The translations under genes were made by a program, and so were the position numbers. Positions 32,044 through 39,059 of a stretch of 39,059 nucleotides of DNA are shown here, piece by piece; position 1 is the first letter of the stretch, and every line of letters begins with the position of its first letter. This DNA comes from Desulfonatronovibrio sp046496945 (GTDB lineage: Bacteria > Desulfobacterota > Desulfovibrionia > Desulfovibrionales > Desulfonatronovibrionaceae), in contig JAWOGL010000106.1 of assembly GCA_046496945.1 (NCBI GenBank), forward strand, positions 1 through 39,059, in the 5' to 3' direction. The notes beneath the pieces were generated by a model. That model was given only the letters and a program-made list of their open reading frames with translations, searched no databases and was not told the DNA's origin.

Positions 32044-34101
32044 ATGGCACTTGATAGAAGAAGTTTTATTACCTTTCTTGTCGGCGGAGCTGCCGGGACA
32101 CTTTTTACCCCGGTGCCCTGGAAAATAACGGATGATCTGTCCATATGGACGCAGAACTGGCCGTGGATACCTGAGCTGAAATACGGTGAGATGTACAGCC
32201 TGAAATCCACCTGCAAGTTTTGTCCTGCCGGGTGCGGCCTGGAAATTGTAACCGCAGCCGGGCGACCGGTAACGGCCAAGGGCGACCCTGAGCATCCCCT
32301 GAGTAAAGGCGGGATCTGTCCTCTGGGAGCGTGTTCCGTTCAACTGCTTTACAGCCCTTCAAGGGTCAAGGGACCCATGAAAAAAACAGGGCCGGGCAAG
32401 TTTGAACCTGTCACCTGGGATGTAGCTGTAGACATTTTGTCCCAGAGACTTTCCGAAATTAAGGGTTCGGACAAGCTGGCCGTGGTCAGTGGTGATGAAA
32501 ACGGGACCATCAATGAAGTCCTGTCCGGGTTTACCGCTTCCATGGGAAGTTCCAATTTCTACCGCATGCCCGGTGATTCGCAGTCAGCAGCGCATGCCTG
32601 GAAAGCGCTGCTTGGCGGTACGGGTCAGGTGGGCTACGATATCGAGAACTCAGATTACGTTCTTATGCTCGGCGCTGACCTTCTGGCCAGCTGGGGTACT
32701 GTTGTTCGCAATCAGAAGACATTCGCCCGGAAGAAAGGCCGGTATGTTTACGCAGGACCGGTTCAGACCGGCTCCGGAGCCGTAGCTGATAAATGGATAC
32801 CCATGCTGCCCGGCCGTCAGGATTCCTTCGCCCTGGGTATTGCTTATCATTTGATTAAGCAGGGTGGGGATCTTGGGTATACTCCGGGAATGAGCGCAGT
32901 GCGCAGGAATATTCTTAATAATTACACCCCTGCTAAAGTCAGCGAAGCTACCGGCGTATCTGAAGAAGAACTTAAGAAAACCGCCAGGGAGCTTTTAAAT
33001 GCTTCCAGACCGGTGGTGGTTTATGGCTCAGAATTTGACCAGGGAAGCGGAGCCCTGAGCACCGCGGCAGGGCTGCTGGTAAATCTTCTCCTGGGCAACC
33101 TGAACAGGCCGGGCGGCCTTATGGTTTTGCCTGACGCTCCAAGATCAGTACAATCCGCGCCTGCAGAAAGTCAGATAGCTTCCAGAAGTTTTGTCCGGTT
33201 TATGCAGGATATTGAAGCGGGTCTGGGTATGCCGGAAGTGATTATGGTTTACGAAGCTAATCCGGTTTATGCTTTGCCCCAGGCGGAAAAGACCGGCCAG
33301 GCATTTGAAAAGATACCCTTTAAGGTCAGCTTCAGCACATTTATGGATGAAACCGCCCAGGCAGCAGACCTGGTTCTGCCCAATTCTCATTATCTGGAGC
33401 GTCTGGTGGACAGTTTTACTCCATATGGTTCCGGCCAGCTGATATACAGTGCTGCCGGTCCGGTCATTGATCCCATCTTTGATACCAGGGAAACAGCAGA
33501 GATTATTTTTGAATTGACCAAGAGCCTTGATCTTGATCTGGGCTATAATTCTCTGGAGCGGGTGATGCAGGCCAGAGCCAAGGCCCTGGGAGGAAACTGG
33601 AGAAGCATTTCCCGAGGTCAGGTATATACCGGTACAGATAAAGAAAACGTTCAGAATATTGTCCTGCCTCCAGCTATGGGAGCAACAGCCGCAGACTTCA
33701 GAAACGGACAGGATCCGCTCTATCTGGCGCCCCTGAACAGAATGCGTCTGGGCAGCGAAAAGATAGCCATTCCGCCATTCGCCACCGTGACCATTAAAGA
33801 AAGCGAGTTGTCCTCGGAGGGTTTTTTCGCCCAGATGAACAGTGCTACCGCTTTTAAACACAACCTGAAACAGGATCAGAAGGTCACCATTACCTCTGAA
33901 GCAGGTACATGCAAAGCCCTTATTAATATAACCGAGACCGTAATGGACGACACAGTGGCGGTTCTGACGGGTTTTGGACATACTGCCTGGGATGAATTCA
34001 GCAAATCCAAGGGAGATAATGTGTTCAAACTGCTGACCGTGAATTCTGAACAGGATACTGGGGTTCCGGTCTGGAACAAAACCAAAGTCCAAATAGCTTA
34101 A
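32044..34101 (+). CDS. qrcB: menaquinone reductase, molybdopterin-oxidoreductase-like subunit QrcB
   Basis: 685 residues. A twin-arginine-type leader with RRSF at residues 5-8 and a hydrophobic stretch follows the N-terminus. A [4Fe-4S] site C57-x2-C60-x3-C64-x27-C92 (CKFCPAGCG, ICPLG) follows. The remaining sequence has the fold segments of the DMSO-reductase family (LNRPGGLMVLP, YEANPVYALPQ, ETAQAADLVLPNSHYLE). QrcB is known in Desulfovibrio as a family member without molybdenum, so it is a structural/electron-transfer subunit rather than a catalytic oxidoreductase. It starts 13 bases after qrcA. Confidence 0.93.
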   Translation: MALDRRSFITFLVGGAAGTLFTPVPWKITDDLSIWTQNWPWIPELKYGEMYSLKSTCKFCPAGCGLEIVTAAGRPVTAKGDPEHPLSKGGICPLGACSVQLLYSPSRVKGPMKKTGPGKFEPVTWDVAVDILSQRLSEIKGSDKLAVVSGDENGTINEVLSGFTASMGSSNFYRMPGDSQSAAHAWKALLGGTGQVGYDIENSDYVLMLGADLLASWGTVVRNQKTFARKKGRYVYAGPVQTGSGAVADKWIPMLPGRQDSFALGIAYHLIKQGGDLGYTPGMSAVRRNILNNYTPAKVSEATGVSEEELKKTARELLNASRPVVVYGSEFDQGSGALSTAAGLLVNLLLGNLNRPGGLMVLPDAPRSVQSAPAESQIASRSFVRFMQDIEAGLGMPEVIMVYEANPVYALPQAEKTGQAFEKIPFKVSFSTFMDETAQAADLVLPNSHYLERLVDSFTPYGSGQLIYSAAGPVIDPIFDTRETAEIIFELTKSLDLDLGYNSLERVMQARAKALGGNWRSISRGQVYTGTDKENVQNIVLPPAMGATAADFRNGQDPLYLAPLNRMRLGSEKIAIPPFATVTIKESELSSEGFFAQMNSATAFKHNLKQDQKVTITSEAGTCKALINITETVMDDTVAVLTGFGHTAWDEFSKSKGDNVFKLLTVNSEQDTGVPVWNKTKVQIA

Positions 34102-34136
34102 ACCCGCTTCCCATGAAAAGATATATGAGGTAAAAA

Positions 34137-34916
34137 ATGGCTATATACAAATTGAAAGAGTTTAAAATCAAATGGGGGATGGTCATTGATCTGGATAAAT
34201 GCACGGGCTGCGGCGCGTGTATGATTTCCTGTCAGGCTGAAAACAACCTGGCCCCCATGGCTGATGCCACCGATAAAATGTATGCCAAAACCTGGATGAT
34301 GATTTACCGTCTATCCAACGGCCAGCCCTTTCCAGACCATGATGTTGCTTACCTGCCAAGGCCTTGTCTGCAGTGCGGCAATCCCAACTGCGTGCCGGTG
34401 TGTCCGGTAATTGCAACCACCAAGGATGAAGAGGGCGGCATTGTCAGCCAGATTTCGCCAAGGTGTATCGGATGCAGGTACTGCATGGCTGCCTGCCCCT
34501 ATCATTCCCGTTACTTTAACTGGCACGACCCGGTCTGGCCAGAAGGAATGGAAAAAACCCTGACTCCTTTTACATCCACCAGGCCAAGGGGTGTAGTTGA
34601 AAAATGTCATTATTGTCACCACCGCTTCATGGCGGCCAAAGAAAAGGCCAGATACGACGGGCGTGACCCCATGAAGCTCGGGGAGGATGAATATATACCC
34701 GCCTGCGCTGAGAATTGTCCCACAGGCGCTATTACTTTTGGCGACCTCATGAACCCTGAACATAAAGTCGCCCAGCTGGCTGAAAGTCCCAACGCTTTCC
34801 GGCTGCTGGAAAGACTGGGTACTGATCCTCAGCTCTATTACATGAGTGAAAGGGAATGGGTGCGCAGACAGGGTGACAACTACCTGGAACAAGAAATGAC
34901 CAAAGGGGGGGTATAA
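34137..34916 (+). CDS. qrcC: menaquinone reductase, iron-sulfur subunit QrcC
   Basis: 259 residues, a NrfC/DmsB-like periplasmic ferredoxin subunit. Sixteen cysteines fall in four groups: C22/C25/C28/C32, C77/C80/C85/C89, C110/C113/C116/C120 and C157/C160/C190/C194. There is room for four clusters that wire QrcA/QrcB to the membrane subunit. No signal peptide of its own is seen, so export probably relies on the twin-arginine leader of QrcB. It starts 35 bases after qrcB and ends four bases before the qrcD start. Confidence 0.94.
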   Translation: MAIYKLKEFKIKWGMVIDLDKCTGCGACMISCQAENNLAPMADATDKMYAKTWMMIYRLSNGQPFPDHDVAYLPRPCLQCGNPNCVPVCPVIATTKDEEGGIVSQISPRCIGCRYCMAACPYHSRYFNWHDPVWPEGMEKTLTPFTSTRPRGVVEKCHYCHHRFMAAKEKARYDGRDPMKLGEDEYIPACAENCPTGAITFGDLMNPEHKVAQLAESPNAFRLLERLGTDPQLYYMSEREWVRRQGDNYLEQEMTKGGV

Positions 34917-34919
34917 GCA

Positions 34920-36149
34920 ATGATAGATAAAGAATGGATTCCCGAAGGCGTCGAAAGATGCTCTTTAGGCAGATTTATGGTCTGGCTTGCTTTTCTGGGA
35001 GTGTTCATCCTCCTGGGAGTTTACGCCTCTTATGTTGTCTGGTCCACCGGTCTGATTACAACCGGCCTTAACAATTACTTTGCCTTTGGTCTGTGGATTG
35101 TTTTCGATCTGGCTGTAATCGCCCTTGGAGCGGGAGCCTTTTTTTCGGGTTTTCTCACCTATATCCTTAGAATTGATCAACTTAAAAGTATTATTAATCT
35201 GGCTGTCATTGTAGGGTTTGTCTGTTATTCCGGGGCAATGATCATTCTTACTCTGGAAGTTGGTCAGCCTCTGCGGGCCTGGTTTGGGTACTGGCACGCC
35301 AATGTCCATTCCATGCTTACAGAAGTAATTTTTTGTATAACCTGCTATCTGATAGTTCTGATTATAGAATTTATTCCTATAATTCTTGAAAACCGCAAGA
35401 TCAACAAAAACAGGTTTCTGCATCATCTGGCTCATAATTTTCATGTTTATATGCCTCTTTTTGCCGGGATAGGTACTTTCCTTTCCTTTTTTCACCAGGG
35501 ATCCCTGGGCGGCATGTACGGTGTTTTGTTCAGTCAGCCCTTTGCCTACAGAGAAGGCTTTTTTATCTGGCCCTGGACCTTCTTTCTGTTTGTAGCTTCC
35601 GCAATTGCTTCTGGTCCGGCATTTACCATGCTGGTGGCCGCGGCCATGGAAAAAATCACCGGCAGAAAACTGGTTGATTTCCAGACCAAAGCCCTTCTGG
35701 GCAAGATCGCGGGGTCTCTGCTGTGTTTTTATCTGTTCTTCAAGTTTATGGATACCTGGTACTGGGCCACTGAGACTCTGCCCAGAATGGGGCTGACTTT
35801 CAGCCAGGTTTACAATGAAGTCTATGGAACATGGCTTTTATGGGCGGAACTTGGCCTTTGCGGCGTGATTCCGGCAATTCTGCTGATTGTACCCAAATTG
35901 CGGAACCAGGCTCCTCTTCTATATCTCGGCGGAGTGCTGGCATGCCTGGGAGTCGTTATCAACCGCTTCGTCTTTACGGTTCAGACTCTGGCCCATCCAG
36001 TCATGCCTTTTGACACCTGGCAGGTTTATGCGCCTGCCTGGACAGAATGGATGACCTGTATAGAAGTTACAGCTTACTGCATACTCATTGTCAGTATTTC
36101 ATACAGGTACCTGCCGGTATTTCCTCAGGAAAGAAGGCTTAATGGCTGA
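34920..36149 (+). CDS. qrcD: menaquinone reductase, NrfD/PsrC-like membrane subunit QrcD
   Basis: 409 residues with about ten membrane helices, of the NrfD/PsrC type that binds the quinone. Family segments include FGLWIVFDLAVIALGAGAF near 57-75, LEVGQPLRAWFGYWHANVHSML (about 112-133) and FHQGSLGGMYG in the middle. It reduces menaquinone with electrons from the periplasmic side and may contribute to energy conservation. A run of G (GGGGGGG) eight bases before the ATG serves as ribosome-binding site. A terminator follows 28 bases after the stop. Confidence 0.94.
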   Translation: MIDKEWIPEGVERCSLGRFMVWLAFLGVFILLGVYASYVVWSTGLITTGLNNYFAFGLWIVFDLAVIALGAGAFFSGFLTYILRIDQLKSIINLAVIVGFVCYSGAMIILTLEVGQPLRAWFGYWHANVHSMLTEVIFCITCYLIVLIIEFIPIILENRKINKNRFLHHLAHNFHVYMPLFAGIGTFLSFFHQGSLGGMYGVLFSQPFAYREGFFIWPWTFFLFVASAIASGPAFTMLVAAAMEKITGRKLVDFQTKALLGKIAGSLLCFYLFFKFMDTWYWATETLPRMGLTFSQVYNEVYGTWLLWAELGLCGVIPAILLIVPKLRNQAPLLYLGGVLACLGVVINRFVFTVQTLAHPVMPFDTWQVYAPAWTEWMTCIEVTAYCILIVSISYRYLPVFPQERRLNG

Positions 36150-36176
36150 TCATAAGCGTTAAAAAATCTGAACATA

Positions 36177-36209
36177 AAAGGTCCGTGGTAAAAACACGGG
36201 CCTTTTTTT
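36177..36209 (+). terminator. intrinsic terminator of qrcABCD
   Basis: AAAGGTCCGTG (36177-36187) pairs with CACGGGCCTTT across a seven-base loop and is followed by a run of seven T. It closes the qrc operon. Confidence 0.9.
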
Positions 36210-36432
36210 ATGTCCTTTTACAGTTATCAGGAAGCAGAATTTCCTCCGGCGTTAGAAAGACGAAAATTTGCGCTAATCTGAGCTTCAGCCGGACTGCCCG
36301 AGCCGGAAAATGATCAACACTGTTTCCTCAGCCGGCAAAATGCTTGTTGAAAGTATTAATGAAATGACATAGGAATAAGCAATCTGAGTAAAATTAAATA
36401 TATTAACAGCGTGTTGAAAAAGTTATTAATTA
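36210..36432. other. AT-rich intergenic region upstream of repeat copy 3
   Basis: About 220 bases without a gene. It must hold the promoter of the UDP-glucose dehydrogenase gene unless that lies inside the repeat; TTGAAA near 36348 is a weak -35 candidate without a convincing -10. GCGTGTTGAAAAAGTT at 36409-36424 is the conserved tail of the repeat family, inverted. Confidence 0.4.
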
Positions 36433-36558
36433 ACTGGCTGTTCAAAAATTCCCAGTGCAAGGAACAAAAAAAGTTCAAGATCGCAGCGTATTTATGATAC
36501 GTAAGAGTTTGAACTTTTTGCAGCGACAAAGCCAATTGGGAGATTTTCAACAGCCAGT
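36433..36558 (-). repeat. nested palindromic repeat, copy 3 (short form, inverted)
   Basis: 126 bp with 21-bp imperfect terminal inverted repeats that begin ACTGGCTGTT at both ends when read inward. The internal AAAAAGTTCAA / TTGAACTTTTT pair is kept. The inner segment present in copies 1 and 2 (the GGCACCCACTT hairpin) is absent and replaced by about ten bases. It ends 24 bases before the GTG of the UDP-glucose dehydrogenase gene, so it probably lies in that gene's leader or promoter. Confidence 0.85.
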
Positions 36559-36582
36559 AAATCCATCATAAAGGAGAATTCA

Positions 36583-37980
36583 GTGGATGTATGCATCGTT
36601 GGAACAGGATACGTTGGTCTGGTTACAGCTGCCTGTTTTGCGGAAATGGGTAATAATGTTTATTGCGTTGATATAAATCCAAAGATTATTCAGGGCCTGA
36701 ACAACGGCCATGTACATATATTTGAACCCGGACTTGAGGAGCTGGTGCAGAGAAATCATCAGCAGGGCCGGCTTCGTTTCACTACTGACCTTAATGAGGG
36801 CCTGAGCGCGAGCCTGTTTGTATTTATCTGCGTAGGCACTCCGCCGGATAACTGCGGAAGAGCGGATCTTTCTTATGTGTATCAGGTGGCCAGAGATGTG
36901 GGGCGGAACATGTCGGATTACAAAATTGTGGTGGATAAGTCCACAGTGCCCGTGGGTACCGGGGATAAGGTCAGCGCCCTGATCCAGAAAGAGCTTGACA
37001 AGCGGCAGGCTGATCTAGAATTTGACGTGGTATCCAACCCGGAGTTTCTTAAAGAAGGTGATGCGGTTTCAGATTTTATGAAGCCAGACAGAGTGGTTGT
37101 GGGCACTGATAATATCCGGGTTGCCGAACTTCTTAAGGCGCTTTACGCGCCTTTTGCCCGGAGCCGGGACAAACTCATCGTCATGTCGGTAAAAAGCGCT
37201 GAAATGACTAAATACGCAGCCAACTGCATGCTGGCTACCAAGATATCCTTTATAAACGAAATAGCTAATATCTGCGAGCAGGTCGGGGCGGATGTTTCAG
37301 ACGTGCGCACAGGAATAGGGTCTGATCACCGCATAGGCTACCACTTTATTTATCCGGGGGTTGGATACGGCGGGTCCTGCTTTCCCAAGGATGTTAAGGC
37401 TCTCATAGGCACTGCCGCGGATTACGGATACAGGCCCAGGGTCCTGGAAGCGGTAGACAATCTAAATCAGGATCAGAAAAAAATTCTGGCTGAAAAGATA
37501 ATCAAGTACTTTGAACCCCAGGGTGGAGTTTCCGGAAAGGTTCTGGCCATGTGGGGACTGGCCTTTAAATCCAATACTGATGACATAAGGGATGCCCCTT
37601 CAATGGAGATCATTGCCGAGCTGACCAAAAAAGGGATGAAGATCAGGGCTTATGATCCGGAAGCCGGAAATAAAGCAGCTGAAGAACTTAAAGACAATCC
37701 CCTGGTGGAGATACTGGATAAGCAGCACGAAGTTCTGAAAGAAGCCCACGCCCTGGCTGTGGTCACGGAATGGAATCAGTTCAGGAATCCGGACTGGGCA
37801 AAGATAAAACAGGAACTTGTTTCCCCCATTGTATTTGACGGAAGAAACCTTTATTCTCCAAGGATGCTTGGTGAAATGGGGTTTGCCTATTTTTGCGTGG
37901 GCAGGTGTCCGGTGGGAATTGAAATCAATAATAAGCCAAGCGAAGAAGAAAAGATTAAGGTGGAAAATGTTGCAGGGTAA
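36583..37980 (+). CDS. ugd: UDP-glucose 6-dehydrogenase
   Basis: 465 residues with a GTG start at 36583 six bases after AAGGAG. The N-terminal NAD-binding fold begins VCIVGTGYVGLVTAACFAEMG (3-23). The central region has STVPVGT and SNPEFLKEGDAV, and the catalytic cysteine lies in GVGYGGSCFPKD. The C-terminal sugar-binding domain has FKSNTDDIRDAPS. It oxidises UDP-glucose twice with NAD+ to UDP-glucuronate for extracellular polysaccharide or lipopolysaccharide. UDP-ManNAc dehydrogenases are relatives, but the signatures favour UGD. No glycan genes adjoin it here. Repeat copy 3 sits immediately upstream and a convergent tRNA gene immediately downstream. Confidence 0.93.
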   Translation: MDVCIVGTGYVGLVTAACFAEMGNNVYCVDINPKIIQGLNNGHVHIFEPGLEELVQRNHQQGRLRFTTDLNEGLSASLFVFICVGTPPDNCGRADLSYVYQVARDVGRNMSDYKIVVDKSTVPVGTGDKVSALIQKELDKRQADLEFDVVSNPEFLKEGDAVSDFMKPDRVVVGTDNIRVAELLKALYAPFARSRDKLIVMSVKSAEMTKYAANCMLATKISFINEIANICEQVGADVSDVRTGIGSDHRIGYHFIYPGVGYGGSCFPKDVKALIGTAADYGYRPRVLEAVDNLNQDQKKILAEKIIKYFEPQGGVSGKVLAMWGLAFKSNTDDIRDAPSMEIIAELTKKGMKIRAYDPEAGNKAAEELKDNPLVEILDKQHEVLKEAHALAVVTEWNQFRNPDWAKIKQELVSPIVFDGRNLYSPRMLGEMGFAYFCVGRCPVGIEINNKPSEEEKIKVENVAG

Positions 37981-37984
37981 ATTG

Positions 37985-38061
37985 TGGTCGGGATGCGGGG
38001 ATTCGAACCCCGGGCCTCAGCGTCCCGAACGCTGCGCTCTACCAAGCTGAGCCACATCCCG
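37985..38061 (-). tRNA. tRNA-Pro (anticodon CGG)
   Basis: 77 bases on the minus strand including an encoded CCA. The acceptor stem is CGGGATG/CATCCCG. The D-arm is GCTC/GAGC and the anticodon stem CAGCG/CGCTG with loop TTCGGGA, giving anticodon CGG (reads CCG). The T-arm is CGGGG-TTCGAAT-CCCCG. All stems are fully paired. It ends four bases from the stop of the convergent ugd gene. Confidence 0.96.
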
Positions 38062-38178
38062 ACATAATCTCAGAAGATTAGACCAGATTTTAATGAAAAT
38101 CAATATAATAATCATAGGGGATTGCGCGGCGGACTGCATTTCTTTTTTCTGATTGTTCAGCTGATAAAAAAATCGTAA

Positions 38179-38442
38179 CTATTCACCATAGCCAGCGGCC
38201 AGTCCCCGGTTCAGGTTTCTGTTGATACGAACTCCCTGTCGCGGTTCCGTAAGGCAAACCATTAGCTGGATATGTTATACTGGATTGGAAATCTTGCATA
38301 TTTTAAAGAAAAAATCGGCAGTTCTTAATATGCATGGTTTGTCTGAACGGAACCTGCGACGGTCAAACATCGCATCAATGGCGAAACATGAACCGGGGAC
38401 TGGCCTGAGATTCAGTGGCTGATCATAATACATGGTGAATAG
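38179..38442. repeat. 264-bp imperfect palindrome
   Basis: Reading inward from each end the two strands match in order. CTATTCACCAT (38179-38189 against 38432-38442) comes first. Next is GGCCAGTCCCCGGTTCA.GTTT (about 38198-38217 against 38383-38404), then TTGAT.CGA, then GTCGC.GGTTCCGT followed by CAAACCAT (38230-38260 against 38333-38362). The arms are about 85-120 bases with small gaps. The centre (about 38262-38330) is AT-rich. No credible ORF or transposase is present. It fills most of the 425-base gap between the tRNA gene and the last ORF. Confidence 0.8.
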
Positions 38443-38486
38443 ATACAACTTTTTTTCCATCAATTCTTTAGGAAGTAGGAGGGTAA

Positions 38487-39059
38487 ATGGGTTTTTTGAA
38501 TGTTGGGAAAAAGGATGAATACGGCAAACAGCGCCGTATTGAGCACCGGGGAAAATATTTACGCGCCAGCCGAACAGGAGGAGTGGCCCTCCGGGCGCAG
38601 GCAAAGGCCCTGGGAGCAAACCTGACTGCCAACACCACCCACGGTTTCAGAGTCAGTACAACCCCCTTGAAAAACACGCAGGTAGCCCTTCAAGACGGAC
38701 GCTTTGTGCTCCGGGGGCGATACAGCCATGGACCCTTCCACTTTAATCTTTCCAAAACCGGAGTCACTGCTTCCACCCGTAATCAGCTGGGGTCATTCAA
38801 CTGGATAAAGCCTAACCGTTCTTCCGCAAAGATATTCGGAGTCCAGCTTCGCGGACGCAAAGCAGCAAACCTGCAGATGATCTATATAATTATCTCGGCA
38901 GTTGCTGCCCTGTTTGGATTAATGATCAGATTATTCATCCGTTTGTTGGAGATTTTGATGCTCCTGCCAGATGTTGTATGCCGAGGAGCTATAGCTTTGC
39001 CCTATGGCTCAGCCATGCTGATCCGCAGATACCGAAACCGGCAATTGTCCGCAAAAGCT
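38487..39059 (+). CDS. hypothetical membrane-anchored protein, C-terminally cut by window end
   Basis: 191 codons are open from the ATG at 38487 (AGGAGGG nine bases upstream) to the end of the window without a stop. The N-terminal half is basic and soluble: KYLRASRTGGVALRAQAKAL (about 24-43), RGRYSHGPFHFNLSKTGVTA (about 82-101), LGSFNWIKPNRSS and VQLRGRKAANLQ. This 'NLSKTGVTxSTxxxLGxFNWIKPNRSS' style recalls uncharacterised DUF4236-like proteins of marine proteobacteria. A hydrophobic segment follows at about 130-155. The function is unknown. The 264-bp palindrome ends 44 bases upstream. Confidence 0.7.
   Translation, partial: MGFLNVGKKDEYGKQRRIEHRGKYLRASRTGGVALRAQAKALGANLTANTTHGFRVSTTPLKNTQVALQDGRFVLRGRYSHGPFHFNLSKTGVTASTRNQLGSFNWIKPNRSSAKIFGVQLRGRKAANLQMIYIIISAVAALFGLMIRLFIRLLEILMLLPDVVCRGAIALPYGSAMLIRRYRNRQLSAKA

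Noticed and set aside
32044..34916. Formate dehydrogenase or polysulfide/nitrate reductase reading of qrcBC
   Set aside because: The gene order with a multihaem cytochrome and an NrfD-type protein, and the lack of a recognisable cysteine or selenocysteine metal-ligand motif, fit Qrc better.
36356..36550. 64-codon minus-strand ORF across repeat copy 3
   Set aside because: It consists mostly of repeat sequence and lacks start signals.
38275..38619. 114-codon minus-strand ORF over the palindrome
   Set aside because: It runs through the palindrome and antisense to the better ORF at 38487, has no ribosome-binding site and no recognisable domains.

Overview
The window (39,059 bp, moderate GC) reads as a chromosome segment of a sulfate-reducing deltaproteobacterium of the Desulfovibrionales type. 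The strongest evidence is a complete qrcABCD operon, the periplasmic-cytochrome-to-menaquinone reductase typical of these bacteria. Supporting evidence is mqnE of the futalosine menaquinone pathway, a 2-oxoacid:ferredoxin oxidoreductase end, and general protein similarity to Desulfovibrio-like proteins. The genus cannot be fixed from the sequence alone. Most genes are ordinary housekeeping genes; the accessory signals are mainly in the intergenic DNA.

Layout. 1-2457: the end of a 2-oxoacid:ferredoxin oxidoreductase beta subunit, a DUF2062 membrane protein overlapping rsmA, HU, and a 68-residue membrane peptide closed by a bidirectional terminator. 2581-9368: an expanded macromolecular-synthesis cluster rpsU-yqeY-mutS2-dnaG-rpoD covering translation, replication priming and transcription initiation. 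9526-11778: an exported thermonuclease with an Ada-like zinc tail, a 61-residue protein, a SHOCT membrane protein and an HD-domain protein. 11737-15338 (minus strand): pyrB-pyrC and a BPL_N/glutamine-amidotransferase-like protein whose 3' end overlaps the HD gene tail to tail.

16013-22256: a branched-chain-amino-acid-type (Liv) ABC importer: binding protein, two permeases and two ATPases. It is followed by a PaaK-like CoA ligase whose ATP-binding loop and C-terminal lysine look lost. The binding-protein gene is bracketed by two direct copies of a ~192 bp palindromic repeat. 22340-27525: rimO, rpsA (with a good promoter), sppA and mqnE, the last three overlapping. 27687-27833: a 48-residue single-span membrane peptide with its own promoter and terminator. 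28024-31154 (minus): bioF, a HAD hydrolase, maf and pgpA. 31488-36149: qrcABCD with a promoter and terminator. 36583-37980: UDP-glucose dehydrogenase, with a third, shorter, inverted copy of the palindromic repeat directly upstream. Then tRNA-Pro(CGG) on the minus strand, a ~264 bp imperfect palindrome, and the start of an unrecognised conserved-looking protein cut by the window end.

The most unusual material is two kinds of non-coding palindromic DNA. One is a nested-hairpin repeat family (three copies) whose termini change together so that pairing is kept. The other is a 264 bp near-palindrome next to the tRNA. The degenerate PaaK-like protein coupled to the Liv transporter is the best protein-level candidate for an undescribed function.
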